Shown one piece after another: positions 34,859-43,847 of a stretch of DNA of 64,000 bases (position 1 is its first letter; each line of letters starts with the position of its first letter). The notes beneath the pieces were generated by a model, which worked only from the letters and a program-made list of their open reading frames with translations, was not told the origin of the DNA and did no database searches. The translations under genes and the position numbers were made by a program. Origin of the DNA: Variovorax jilinensis (GTDB lineage Bacteria; Pseudomonadota; Gammaproteobacteria; Burkholderiales; Burkholderiaceae_C); NCBI RefSeq assembly GCF_030316885.1, contig NZ_JASZYQ010000005.1, positions 310,001 through 374,000 on the forward strand. Reading direction: 5' to 3'.

Positions 34859-36442
34859 ATGACATCCGCCTCCAATTCCCTGTGGTCGCCCCTGCGATTG
34901 CCGGCCTTCCGCGCCCGATGGCTCGGCAGCGCGATCTATTTCATCGGCAACGCGATGCAGGTGATGGCCGCCTCCTGGCTGATGGTGGAGCTGACCGGCT
35001 CCTCCTTCCTGGCGGCACTGGTGCAGACCGCGGTGTTCCTGCCGATGTTCCTGCTGGCGCTGCCTGCCGGGGTGCTCGCCGACACGATGGACCGGCGGCG
35101 CCTCATCCTGATCGCGCTCGGCGTCCAGGTGGGCATCGTGGTCGTGCTGTCGGTCTTCGCGCTGGCCGGCTGGGCCGGTCCGGTCGCCTTGCTGACCTTC
35201 ACGTTCGCGGCGGGATGCTGCACGGCCATCCTCTCGCCCGCATGGAACACCAGCGTGGCCGATGCGGTCCCGCGCGAGGACATGCCGCAGGCCATCACGG
35301 CGATGTCGATCGCATGGAACAGCGCACGCGCGCTCGGCCCGGCCGTTGCCGGCCTCGTGTTCGCGTGGCTGGGCGCGGGCAGCGTTTTCGCGCTCGCGGT
35401 GCTCAGTTCGGTGGCGCTGGTGCAGGTGGTGCGGCGCTGGCCGCCGGCGCCGCATGCGAAATCGCCGCTGCCGCCCGAGCGCCTCTGGAGCGGCACCGTT
35501 GCGGGCCTGCGCTACGCGCGGCACTCGCCGCTGATCCTCGCGCAGCTGCTGCGGACCGTCGCGTACAGCGGTGCCGGCTCGGCGCTGTGGGCGCTGCTGC
35601 CCGCCATCGCGGCCCAGCAGCTGCAACTCGGCGCCGCGGGCTTCGGCAACCTCATGGGATGTCTGGGCGGCGGTGCGGTCGCCATCGGGCTCGTTCTCGG
35701 CAAGCTTCGCGCACGCCTCGGGCTCGAACGCCTGGTGGCGATCGGCTGCGTCGTCTTCGCGGCCGTCATGCTGGTGGCTGCCTACGTGCGCATGCCTGCG
35801 ATCGTCTTCGTAGCCCTGACCGTCGGCGGTGCGGCATGGATGGCGGTCATGGCCACCTTCAACACCGCGACGCAGACCAGTGCCCCGCCCTGGGTGCGGT
35901 CGCGCGCCGTGGCCCTGCATACCGTGAGCGCGCTGGGGTCCTTCGCCATCGGCTCGGCCTTCTGGGGCGCGGTGTCGGGCATCGCCGGGCTCCCCGCGGC
36001 ACTGAGCATCGCGGCCATCGTCATGGTGGGCGGCGTCTTCCTGTCACGCTGGCTTCCGTTGCGCATCGGTGCCACGCTGGAGGTCACGCCGGCCGTTCTG
36101 TGGGAGGAACTCATGGTCAAGGACCAGCCCCTTCCGGGAGACGGACCGGTGGCCGTCGAGATCGGCTATCGCATCCGCGCAGGGGAGTCCAGGGCCTTCC
36201 TGCTGGCGGTCGGTCAGCTGCGCGCATCGCGTCGGCGCGATGGCGCGAACTTCTGGCGCGTCTACCGGGACCTGCAGGACCCGACCCGCTACCTCGAGCG
36301 CTTCATCGTTTCTTCCTGGGCGGAGTACCTGCACCAGCGATCGCGGTCCACGCTGGCGGACGAGGAACTCGAGAACCGCGTCCGCGCCTTCCTGCGCGAA
36401 GGAGAAACGGCGCACATCTCGCATTTCATTGCCGAGCTGTGA
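34859..36442 (+). CDS. MFS exporter (EntS-like, MFS_3) with C-terminal monooxygenase-like domain
   Basis: The 527-residue protein has about eleven or twelve transmembrane segments of the MFS_3/EntS type (RWLGSAIYFIGNAMQVMAASWLMVELTGSSFLAALVQTAVFLPMF-like start, loop ADTMDRRRLIL). From about residue 425 an extra soluble part follows: VAVEIGYRIRAGESRAFLLAVGQLRASRRRDGANFWRVYRDLQDPTRYLERFIVSSWAEYLHQRSRSTLADEELENRVRAF. This resembles the antibiotic-biosynthesis-monooxygenase/ferredoxin-like fold and is known to accompany this MFS branch. Its substrate is unknown. It starts 102 bases after the kinase gene. Confidence 0.85.
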   Translation: MTSASNSLWSPLRLPAFRARWLGSAIYFIGNAMQVMAASWLMVELTGSSFLAALVQTAVFLPMFLLALPAGVLADTMDRRRLILIALGVQVGIVVVLSVFALAGWAGPVALLTFTFAAGCCTAILSPAWNTSVADAVPREDMPQAITAMSIAWNSARALGPAVAGLVFAWLGAGSVFALAVLSSVALVQVVRRWPPAPHAKSPLPPERLWSGTVAGLRYARHSPLILAQLLRTVAYSGAGSALWALLPAIAAQQLQLGAAGFGNLMGCLGGGAVAIGLVLGKLRARLGLERLVAIGCVVFAAVMLVAAYVRMPAIVFVALTVGGAAWMAVMATFNTATQTSAPPWVRSRAVALHTVSALGSFAIGSAFWGAVSGIAGLPAALSIAAIVMVGGVFLSRWLPLRIGATLEVTPAVLWEELMVKDQPLPGDGPVAVEIGYRIRAGESRAFLLAVGQLRASRRRDGANFWRVYRDLQDPTRYLERFIVSSWAEYLHQRSRSTLADEELENRVRAFLREGETAHISHFIAEL

Positions 36443-36458
36443 CGCCGACCAGGCGCCG

Positions 36459-37331
36459 CTACCTGACGATCTTGCCCGTCGCGACGTCCGTGACCGTGCC
36501 ATCCACCAGGCTGATCCGGTAGATCTCGCGGGTCACGTTGCCGGAGAAGGCGAGCTCGACGATCGACACGTCGCGGAAGGTGGTGTTGATGCCGTCGGGC
36601 AGCACCGCGTTGAACTTGGCCGCCTCCTGGTTCATGGCGCCCTGCAGCGCCGGCGTGAAGGGCACCATGCTGTAGACCAGCGTGTTGTGCGGGTTGTGCG
36701 AGCGCAGTTCCTTGCCGTCCTTCACCACGTTGACGCCGCTCACGCCCACGGTCTTGACCAGTTCGCGGCCGGCCTCGCCCATCTTGGCGTAGACCGGTCC
36801 GGTCACGCGGGGCAGCGGGCCGTCGCGCAACGGTGCCATGGCCGCGGTGGTCACGGTGTTGTAGGCCATCAGTGCCTCGAAGCCCGGGCCGGTCTTGACG
36901 ATGCCGAGGTCCAGCCACCACGGCCGGCCCGCGTCCTTGGCGGCCTCGGTCGTGTAGAAGGTCTTGAGGGTCAGCGGGATCGGCGCCGGCGGCTTGGGCA
37001 GCGCCTTGAGCATCTTCATCGGCGTGGCGGGGTCGGCGCTGTGGATGTGCACGACCGTCACGTGCGGGATGTTGAAGAGCTGCGCCTCGGCCTGCAGACC
37101 GAGGCGCACCAGGTCCTGCCGCAGCACCGGATACACGCGGGCGTCGAGCACGTCGTTCACTTCCTTCGGAAGCTTGTAGACCACGCCGTAGGTCGTGACG
37201 TGCGGACGGAAATCGGGCTTGCCGATGGCGCTGTTGTCGATCGCGGGTGCCGAAGGACCGGGGCTGCCGCAGGCGGTCAGGAACGAGCCGAACACGATGG
37301 CGAGGGCCAGGGGGCGGAGGGTGTGAATCAT
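36459..37331 (-). CDS. Lipoprotein with two HxT motifs, possible 2H phosphoesterase-like
   Basis: A 290-residue lipoprotein: the signal ends at FLTAC with Cys21. The mature part has a beta strand pair FNIPHVTVVHIH (His90-Val-Thr92) and HNPHNTLVYSM (His215-Asn-Thr217). Two such HxT motifs are the hallmark of the 2H phosphoesterase (2'-5' RNA ligase-like) superfamily, but the rest has only general similarity, so function is a suggestion. The ATG at 37331 is preceded by GGAG and starts the lipoprotein signal. It converges with the MFS gene; a DeoR gene follows upstream on the same strand. Confidence 0.6.
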   Translation of the reverse strand: MIHTLRPLALAIVFGSFLTACGSPGPSAPAIDNSAIGKPDFRPHVTTYGVVYKLPKEVNDVLDARVYPVLRQDLVRLGLQAEAQLFNIPHVTVVHIHSADPATPMKMLKALPKPPAPIPLTLKTFYTTEAAKDAGRPWWLDLGIVKTGPGFEALMAYNTVTTAAMAPLRDGPLPRVTGPVYAKMGEAGRELVKTVGVSGVNVVKDGKELRSHNPHNTLVYSMVPFTPALQGAMNQEAAKFNAVLPDGINTTFRDVSIVELAFSGNVTREIYRISLVDGTVTDVATGKIVR

Positions 37332-37448
37332 TGCGGGAACTCCAATTCCAGGAACAGGGTGGCGAGTGGCCACCGACGGGACAGGCCTGCGCAGGCTGAT
37401 TCCTGCGCGGACCGGGAACACTTCAGGGCAGGGCAGCGGCCCATCGAC

Positions 37449-38225
37449 TCAGGCGACGATCACCCGCTCGCAGGCCTTGCGCAATGCAGCGAGCGCTGCC
37501 ATGCCGCGGGCCTTGGCGTCGGTCACGACGACGTCGATGTCGAGGCAGCGCGCATACGTCATCCGGCTGGGCAAGCCGATCTTGCTGTGGTCGGCCAGGA
37601 CGACGACCTGCTGCGCCTGCGCGGCCATGGCGCGCGCCACCGCCGCTTCGTGGTGCTCGAAACTCATCGCGCCGTGCCTGGGGTGCAGGCCGACCGGCGA
37701 CAGCAGCGCCACGTCGGCGCGGAATCGACGGATGTCCTCCAGCGTGCCGTCGCCGTGCGTGGCCTGTGTGGCCGCATCGATTTCGCCGCCCAGCAGCCGC
37801 ACGTCGTTGTGCGAACTGCGGCCCTCGTCGGCGCCGGCCAGCTTGAGCGCGATGTTCAGCGAATTGGTGATCACCGTCATGCCGCTGAGCATGGCGATCT
37901 CCTCGGCCAGCATCGAGGTCGTGCTGCCGGCGTCGAGGAACAGCGTCTGACCCGGACGCAACAGCCCGATCGCGGCCTTGGCAATCGCGCGCTTCTCTTT
38001 CTGGCGCGCCACCAGCCGCACGGCCAGCGGCGGCTCAGGCTCGGGCCCCGTGGCCACGGCGCCGCCATGCACCCGGCGCAGTTCACCGGCGCCTTCGAGC
38101 TCGAGCAGGTCGCGACGCACGGTCTCGCGCGAGATCGCGAGGTCCTGCACGATCCTGTCGACGCTCACGCGCGAGAAGGTGGCCAGCAGGTTGCGGATGC
38201 GCAGGAAGCGTTCTTCTCGAAGCAT
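37449..38225 (-). CDS. DeoR/GlpR family transcriptional regulator
   Basis: A 258-residue protein. The N-terminal helix-turn-helix is typical (RIRNLLATFSRVSVDRIVQDLAISRETVRRDLLELEGAGELRRVHGGAV). The sensor domain has the sugar-phosphate isomerase-like fold with the GxT motif LFLDAGSTTSMLAEEI and later HHEAAVARAMAAQAQQVVVLADHSKIG. DeoR proteins usually repress sugar or nucleoside genes in response to a sugar phosphate. No such operon lies beside it here, so the target is not clear. The upstream region is unusually AT-rich. Confidence 0.9.
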   Translation of the reverse strand: MLREERFLRIRNLLATFSRVSVDRIVQDLAISRETVRRDLLELEGAGELRRVHGGAVATGPEPEPPLAVRLVARQKEKRAIAKAAIGLLRPGQTLFLDAGSTTSMLAEEIAMLSGMTVITNSLNIALKLAGADEGRSSHNDVRLLGGEIDAATQATHGDGTLEDIRRFRADVALLSPVGLHPRHGAMSFEHHEAAVARAMAAQAQQVVVLADHSKIGLPSRMTYARCLDIDVVVTDAKARGMAALAALRKACERVIVA

Positions 38226-38262
38226 GGCGTCGGGTGGTCTCGAACAGTGGTCTGGAATGGAA

Positions 38263-38286
38263 GTGGTATTTTGCAGAAATATCCAC
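38263..38286. promoter_or_regulatory. Imperfect inverted repeat upstream of the DeoR gene
   Basis: GTGG-TATTT...AAATA-(T)CCAC is an almost symmetric palindrome with one bulged base, about 38 bases upstream of the DeoR start in an AT-rich patch. It is a possible autoregulatory site. A perfect CAAATTTG palindrome lies eight bases further on (38293-38300). Confidence 0.35.
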
Positions 38287-38483
38287 AAACACCAAATTTG
38301 CCACAATCTTGGTCGACGGCTGTGACACTGCCTTGACAGTGATGGTGTCGCGCTACGACGTGCACCCATCAGCAGGACCCAGTCGAGCAGACCGGCGGCC
38401 TGGTCAGCGACTCGCTCGGCAGGTGGGCCTCGACGGCCTCATCGTGGGAAAGGAAGGAGGGCGTTCCTCGTGAGCGTCATCGA

Positions 38484-38750
38484 CTACGGTGCAGCCGGCA
38501 GGGCACGCAGATCCGCATCGCGCAGCATGACGGGCTCGACCGAGCCGCCGGCGACCCGGCGTCGCACCGCTTCGTGGATCTCCTGGACATGGTCCGCGAA
38601 GGTCGACAGGGGCGTGTCGTCGCGTCCGGTCGGGTGATAGCGATAGTGGAGGGTCTCCCTGCCGACGCTCGCACCGACGTGTTCCTCGCCGACGAGCACC
38701 CAGAAACGGACAGTGCCCGACGATTCGTGAAATGTCGGTTCATCGGTCAT
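38484..38750 (-). CDS. DUF1488-like small protein
   Basis: An 88-residue protein with the general pattern of DUF1488: VRFWVLVGEEHVGASVGRETLHYRYHPTG and HVQEIHEAVRRRVAGGSVEPVMLRDADLRAL. The family has no known biochemical function. The ATG at 38750 gives the usual family start; the frame is open to 38876 without similarity. The ribosome binding site is weak. Confidence 0.6.
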   Translation of the reverse strand: MTDEPTFHESSGTVRFWVLVGEEHVGASVGRETLHYRYHPTGRDDTPLSTFADHVQEIHEAVRRRVAGGSVEPVMLRDADLRALPAAP

Positions 38751-38990
38751 GTTGAGCTTTCGGGCGATGACGTGATCATCGATCCAGAGGACGGCTTGCT
38801 GTTCGATCGAAGGAAGCGCGCCACACCATTGAAGAACCGCTGGCGCCCTGGCAGTCGGGGCCAGGGTGGCTGCCATCGTAGGGCATCGGCTGCGTGACGG
38901 GACCGATCTGGAGAAATAAGGTCATTCACGCCGCGCCCGCTGATCGAATGCCCCACACTCCACGCTCCCTCATCGCCTGAAAGGCACTTC

Positions 38991-39248
38991 ATGTCCATGA
39001 CCATTCCGCAGGCGATCGCGCGTCTCAGGGAGATTCCGAACGATCTCGACATTCGCGGCCGACTCGAGGCCTTCGAACTGTGCGCTGCCGACACCAAGGG
39101 GCGGGACAGCGACATCAGCATGGTGAAGTCTGCGCTGTGGCAGGGGCAGATGCGCATCCATGACGAAGCACTCAGGGTCATAGAGGCCATCGCCAGCGAG
39201 TCTGCGAAATCGCTGGATTCATTGCGCCCGGCGCCGGTCAAGGCCTAG
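38991..39248 (+). CDS. Small hypothetical protein
   Basis: An 85-residue, mostly helical protein (IPQAIARLREIPNDLDIRGRLEAFELCAADTKGRDSDISMVKSALWQGQMRIHDEALRVIEAI). AAGGCA stands six bases before the ATG. No family is recognised and there is no signal or membrane segment. It is flanked by two other small genes on the opposite strand. Confidence 0.55.
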   Translation: MSMTIPQAIARLREIPNDLDIRGRLEAFELCAADTKGRDSDISMVKSALWQGQMRIHDEALRVIEAIASESAKSLDSLRPAPVKA

Positions 39249-39302
39249 AACCAGGCGCTCCCCCGCTCACCAGTTCTCGGCCTGTTCGAGCGGACGGCCG
39301 TC

Positions 39303-39548
39303 TTACGAGATATGGAAGCGACCGATCGCGTCGCGCTGCGCATTCGCGATGGCGGCAAACGCCTCGTCGATGCCGCAGTCACCGGTGCTGATCACCAGCG
39401 AATCAGCCCAGTTCTTCCCGGCGTGATCGGACTTGGGCAGCTTGGACTGGACGCTCACCTTGAGGCCCGCGCAGCCGGAGGTCCTTCGAGCCTTGTCGGT
39501 GATCCATTCGCTCAGTTCCTCGAGAGTGACCGGAAGAGTGGTTGCCAT
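39303..39548 (-). CDS. Small hypothetical protein
   Basis: An 81-residue protein: LPVTLEELSEWITDKARRTSGCAGLKVSVQSKLPKSDHAGKNWADSLVISTGDCGIDEAFAAIANAQRDAIGRF. It has a helix, probable strands and a second helix, and two cysteines. The start is ATG 39548. No family is recognised. It follows the SulP gene, which ends at 39633 on the same strand reading toward it. Confidence 0.55.
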   Translation of the reverse strand: MATTLPVTLEELSEWITDKARRTSGCAGLKVSVQSKLPKSDHAGKNWADSLVISTGDCGIDEAFAAIANAQRDAIGRFHIS

Positions 39549-39632
39549 TGCTTGGTCCTTGTGTGTCGGTTCATTGTGACCGACCGCGCACGCCGATCAG
39601 GATCGGACCGCCGAAAGGCTGCCCGGCTCCGG

Positions 39633-41312
39633 TCACGGACTGCTGCTCTGGATCGGCCCCAGCTTGCGCACCGCATCCTCGACCGACATGAAGACGTGGT
39701 CGGCACCGAGGGTGTCGATCAGGCCGGTACGCTGCGCCTGCGCCTGGGCGCGTCCGGCCGACAAGCGGGCCATCGCGACGCTGACGCCCTGCTGGCCGAG
39801 TTCGGCGATCAGCCGCCGCAGGATCTGCGAGCCGGTGTAGTCGATGTCGATCATGCCGGTGGCCTCGATCACCAGCAGCTTCACGGCGGGATTGCGGCCC
39901 GCAATGGCAGCGCGGATGTAGGTGCCGATGTGATCGGCGTTGGTGAAGTTGAGCGGGGCTCCGGGCGCGATCACGAGCACGCCGGGCACGTGCTCGACTG
40001 CCGCGCCCGGCGCCGGCGGCCACCACACGGTGGTGCCGGCGACGCGCGCCAGCTCGGCACACGACGGACGCGCCACCACGTACAAGCTGTGCACGAAGGA
40101 CATCACGATCGCCAGCAGCATGCCGGTCTCGATGGGCAGCACGATGACCAGCGCGGCGCTGACCAGCACCAGAAGAATCTCGGAGCCGCCGCGGCGCCGG
40201 ATCTGGCGCATCTGGTCGATCCGGAAGATGCGCAGCGCGATGTAGACGAGGATGCCGGACAGCGCCGCGTGCGGCACGTAGGCCATCAGCCCCGAAGCCA
40301 CGGCCGCGAGCACGACGATCAAGGCCACGGCCGCCAGCGATGCCACCTGCGAGCGGCCGCCCGATTCGCGCACGATGGCCGTCCTCGGCGGGCTGGAGTC
40401 GACCGGGAACGAACCGACGAGGCCGGCCAGCAGGCTGCCCGCGCCGACCGCGGAGAAATCGCGGCTGACGTTGTCGGGCCTGCCTTCATCGGACGGGAAG
40501 GTGCCGGCCACCGCGGCGGTCTGCATGATGCAGACCATCGCCACGACCAGCGCCAGTTGCAGCAGCCGCCCGAAGGTGCCGAAGTCGGGCAGTCCGGGCA
40601 GGCTGACCTGGGGCAGCGGCACCGACAATGCGCCGAGCAGGCTGACGCCATGGTCCTTCAACCCGAACAGGGCGACCGCGCAGCCTGCCGCGACCAGCCC
40701 GATCAGCGCCCCCGGAATGCGCGCGCTGATGCGCGAGGCGATGATGGTCGTCGCCAGCACGCCCAGGCCCACGGCCAGGGCATAGGGATTGGCATCGGGG
40801 ACCTTCGCCAGCACATGCACGAGCCGGAAGAGCACATGGCCGGATTCGCCCGCGACGCCGAGCAGCGCGGGCAGTTCGCCGACGACGATGTGCACCGCGA
40901 TGCCGGCCAGGAACCCGGTGACGACCGGCACCGAAAGCAGCGTTGCGAGCCAGCCGGCGCGCAGCAACCCGACCACCACCAGCACGGTGCCGACCACCAG
41001 CGCGAGCAGGCTTGCCAGTTGCGGGTAGCTCAGGCCGCTGCCGACCGCGACCGAGGCCAGCCCGCCCGCGAAGATCGGCGCGATCGTCGAATCGGCTCCG
41101 ACCGACATGAAGCGATTGGCGCCGAAGGCCGCGAAGGCGATCGAGGCCGCGGCGAAGGCATAGAGGCCGGTCTCGGGCGGCATGCCGGCCAGCCGCGCGG
41201 TCGCGAGCTGTCCGGGGATCGCGATGGCCGCGAGCATCAGCCCGGCGAGCAGATCGCGCGGCAGCCAGTCGGGGCGCCAGCCGCGCAATGAGGTGAAGAG
41301 CCGGAATTGCAT
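39633..41312 (-). CDS. SulP family anion transporter with STAS domain
   Basis: The 559-residue protein has about ten to twelve transmembrane segments with the SulP start (RDLLAGLMLAAIAIPGQLATARLAGMPPETGLYAFAAASIAFAAFG). The central repeat contains GSFPVDSSPPRTAIVRESGGRSQVASL. The C-terminal STAS domain begins near residue 430 (VLVIAPGAPLNFTNADHIGTYIRAAI), with VIEATGMIDIDYTGSQIL. It probably moves sulfate or a similar anion such as bicarbonate. The ATG at 41312 has AGGAG only at a long distance (13 bases). The Fur-like gene lies 68 bases upstream in the same direction. Confidence 0.9.
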   Translation of the reverse strand: MQFRLFTSLRGWRPDWLPRDLLAGLMLAAIAIPGQLATARLAGMPPETGLYAFAAASIAFAAFGANRFMSVGADSTIAPIFAGGLASVAVGSGLSYPQLASLLALVVGTVLVVVGLLRAGWLATLLSVPVVTGFLAGIAVHIVVGELPALLGVAGESGHVLFRLVHVLAKVPDANPYALAVGLGVLATTIIASRISARIPGALIGLVAAGCAVALFGLKDHGVSLLGALSVPLPQVSLPGLPDFGTFGRLLQLALVVAMVCIMQTAAVAGTFPSDEGRPDNVSRDFSAVGAGSLLAGLVGSFPVDSSPPRTAIVRESGGRSQVASLAAVALIVVLAAVASGLMAYVPHAALSGILVYIALRIFRIDQMRQIRRRGGSEILLVLVSAALVIVLPIETGMLLAIVMSFVHSLYVVARPSCAELARVAGTTVWWPPAPGAAVEHVPGVLVIAPGAPLNFTNADHIGTYIRAAIAGRNPAVKLLVIEATGMIDIDYTGSQILRRLIAELGQQGVSVAMARLSAGRAQAQAQRTGLIDTLGADHVFMSVEDAVRKLGPIQSSSP

Positions 41313-41380
41313 GACGGGCTTGGTACTCCTTGCGCCGACTTTAGCCGAGCATGCGCGGCGCGCCCCCGCTGCGCCGGCGG

Positions 41381-41827
41381 CTATCCCGGCGAAAGCCGAT
41401 CCGGATCGAGGTAGATCGTCATCGTGTGGCCCGCGGGATCGAACCCCACCTGCCGCAGCGCCGACGCCAGGTGATCGGCCAGCGCCGGTTCCGCGATGGT
41501 GACGGTGCGCCCGCTGCCGTGGCAGACGATCTGCAGCGTTCCTGGCGGGTCGGCGTGAATGTGCAGGCGGTAGCGTGTCCTGCGCGCGCAGTCGGTGATG
41601 CGCAGCAGGAAGCCGTGCGCCTCCAGTTCGTGGATGGCGCGATAGAGGGTGCCGCCGCTCGCGCCGCTGCCGCGCTCGATCATTCGGACGCAGATCTCGG
41701 CGGCCGAGGCGAAGGACGCACCGCTCGCCTGCATCACTTCCAGGACGCCGATGCGCACCGCGGTCGGGCGCAGTCCTGCCGCGCGGAGCCGCTCGGCGAG
41801 CACCTCCGCGGTCGGGCCGGACGGCAT
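41381..41827 (-). CDS. Fur family-like transcriptional regulator, diverged zinc site
   Basis: A 148-residue protein with the Fur winged-helix start (AERLRAAGLRPTAVRIGVLEVMQ) and the recognition region SGGTLYRAIHELEAHGFLLRI. The dimerisation part keeps the HIHADPPGTLQIVCHGSGRTV pattern, but the CxxC zinc pair of classic Fur is reduced to one Cys (CHGSG), and no second CxxC is present. It may therefore sense something other than iron/zinc, or use a different metal set. An upstream in-frame TTG at 41860 is possible; ATG at 41827 is preferred. It follows the MacB gene, overlapping or abutting its end. Confidence 0.7.
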   Translation of the reverse strand: MPSGPTAEVLAERLRAAGLRPTAVRIGVLEVMQASGASFASAAEICVRMIERGSGASGGTLYRAIHELEAHGFLLRITDCARRTRYRLHIHADPPGTLQIVCHGSGRTVTIAEPALADHLASALRQVGFDPAGHTMTIYLDPDRLSPG

Positions 41828-41846
41828 GCACGTGCGCTCCGCCGAC

Positions 41847-43847
41847 TCACTGCCCGCCAAGCGCCACCACCGGGTCCAGCCGCGCCGCGGTGCGCGCCGG
41901 CATGTAGCCGAACACCAGCCCGGTGGCGACCGCGCACAGGAACGCGCCGGCCATCGCCGTGACCGAGAAGATCACCGGCACGCCCCAGGCGATGAGGGCG
42001 CCGCCCACCAGCAGCCCGGCGACCACGCCGGCCGTTCCGCCGACCCAGGTCACGAGCATCGCCTCGGTCAGGAACTGGCGCAGGATGTCGCGCTGGCGCG
42101 CACCGGTCGCCATCCGGATGCCGATCTCGCGGGTGCGCTCGCGCACCGTCATGAGCATCACGTTCATCACGCCGATGCCGCCGACCAGCAGCGAGACCGC
42201 GGCCACCAGGCCGAGCATCATCGTCATGGCACTGCGCGTCTCGGCCTCCGCCTGCAGCTTGGCGGCAGGGTTGCTGATGGCGAAGTCCTCGCGGCCATGG
42301 CGCGCGAGAAGCAGCGTGCGCATCGCGGCCTCGGCCTCGCGGACCTGTGCCACCGAGGCCGCCGTGACCACCGTGTAGTCGGGCTGCGTCTGTGCCTGGT
42401 AGACCCGCGCGCGCCCGGCCCGGTAGGGGATGAAGACCATGTCGTCGTAGCTCTCCGCGCCCGAGTCGCTGCCGCGTTCGCTCATCACGCCGATGACCTC
42501 GAACGGCGAGTTGCCGATCAGCAGCTGGCGCCCCAGCGGGTCGGCCACGTCAGGAAAGAAATGCGCGCGGGTGTTGTGGCCCAGCACCACCAGCGGCGCC
42601 AGGTCGCGGTCCTCGGCTTCGGTGTAGTAGCGGCCCTGGCCCAGCTTCCAGTGGTGCACGGTCGGCATGTCCTGGCTGGCGGCGAAGACATAGACCTCGC
42701 GGTCGGCGCGGCCGTAGCGCACGGTGATCGGGTCGCCGATCACGGGCATCACATGGCCGATGGCGGGCAGCTCGGCGATCGCCGCCAGGTCCTCGGGCGT
42801 GATCGGGCCGGGGGGTCCCCCGCTCGCCGGTCCGCGCGCGCCCAGGTACATGATGGTCGTGCCGAGCGTGCCCATCTGCGCCACCACGCGCTGCTTGGCG
42901 CCTTCGCCGACCGCCAGCATCACGATCACCGAGGCGACGCCGATCACGATGCCCAGCAGCGTGAGGCCGGTGCGCGACCGGTTCAGCCGCATGCCCCGCA
43001 GGGCGGTGCGCAGGGATTCGCGCAGGTTGCCGCCGAAGGTGGCGCCGCGGTCCGAGGCCGCTTGCGCGACATCGAGTGCGGGCAGGGCGCGATCGCCTTC
43101 GCGCGCGATGCCGCTGTGGTTGCCGCTGTCGTCGACGATGCGGCCGTCGCGCAGCTCGATGACGCGACGCGCCTGCGCCGCCACCGCGCGGTCGTGCGTG
43201 ATCAGGATGATCGTATGGCCGGCATCGGCGAGCTCGTGCAGCAGCGCCATCACTTCGGTGCCGCTCTGCGAATCGAGCGCGCCGGTCGGCTCGTCGGCCA
43301 GGATGATGCGGCCGCCGTTCATCAGCGCGCGCGCGATCGACACCCGCTGCTGCTGGCCACCCGAGAGCTGGTTCGGCCGCAGGTCGAGCTTGCCGGCCAG
43401 CCCCAGGCGCTGCAGCAGTGCTTCGGCACGGGCGGCACGCTCGGCTTGCGGAGCGCCGGCGTAGATGGCCGGCACCTCGACGTTCTCGCGGGCCGATTCG
43501 GTGGCGATCAGGTGATAGCCCTGGAACACGAAGCCGAAGGCCTCGCGCCGCAGCCAGGCCAGCTGGTCGGCGGTGAAGGCGGCGACGTCGTGGCCGGCGA
43601 AGTGGTAGCTGCCTTCGCTCGCGCGGTCCAGGCAGCCGAGGATGTGCATCAACGTGGATTTGCCGGAGCCCGAGGCGCCCACGATGGCGACGAACTCGCC
43701 GGCGTCGATGCGCAGGTCGATGCCGTGCAGCACCTCGACCTCGGGCTGCTGGCCATCGCCCTCGCCGGGGCCGCCGTAGCGCTTTCGCAGATTGCGCAGC
43801 GCGATCAGCGCCTCGGCTGGCGCAGGGGGCGTCACCACTGAAGCCAC
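41847..43847 (-). CDS. macB: MacB-type ABC transporter (ATPase fused to permease)
   Basis: The 666-residue protein joins an ATPase domain (Walker A GASGSGKST, signature LSGGQQQR, Walker B IILADEPTGALD) with a C-terminal FtsX-type permease. The permease has four membrane segments and a large periplasmic domain between the first two. Landmarks are RTGLTLLGIVIGVASVIVMLAVGEGAK and GGIGVMNVMLMTVRERTREIGIRMATGARQRDI. It forms a tripartite exporter with the MacA adaptor encoded just upstream (16-base overlap) and an outer membrane TolC-like channel from elsewhere. In an iron operon it may export a siderophore. Confidence 0.93.
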   Translation of the reverse strand: MASVVTPPAPAEALIALRNLRKRYGGPGEGDGQQPEVEVLHGIDLRIDAGEFVAIVGASGSGKSTLMHILGCLDRASEGSYHFAGHDVAAFTADQLAWLRREAFGFVFQGYHLIATESARENVEVPAIYAGAPQAERAARAEALLQRLGLAGKLDLRPNQLSGGQQQRVSIARALMNGGRIILADEPTGALDSQSGTEVMALLHELADAGHTIILITHDRAVAAQARRVIELRDGRIVDDSGNHSGIAREGDRALPALDVAQAASDRGATFGGNLRESLRTALRGMRLNRSRTGLTLLGIVIGVASVIVMLAVGEGAKQRVVAQMGTLGTTIMYLGARGPASGGPPGPITPEDLAAIAELPAIGHVMPVIGDPITVRYGRADREVYVFAASQDMPTVHHWKLGQGRYYTEAEDRDLAPLVVLGHNTRAHFFPDVADPLGRQLLIGNSPFEVIGVMSERGSDSGAESYDDMVFIPYRAGRARVYQAQTQPDYTVVTAASVAQVREAEAAMRTLLLARHGREDFAISNPAAKLQAEAETRSAMTMMLGLVAAVSLLVGGIGVMNVMLMTVRERTREIGIRMATGARQRDILRQFLTEAMLVTWVGGTAGVVAGLLVGGALIAWGVPVIFSVTAMAGAFLCAVATGLVFGYMPARTAARLDPVVALGGQ

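Noticed and set aside
38234..38473. Open frame of 79 codons on the plus strand between the DeoR and DUF1488-like genes.
   Set aside because: It lacks a ribosome binding site and a family pattern and covers the AT-rich promoter region of the DeoR gene.
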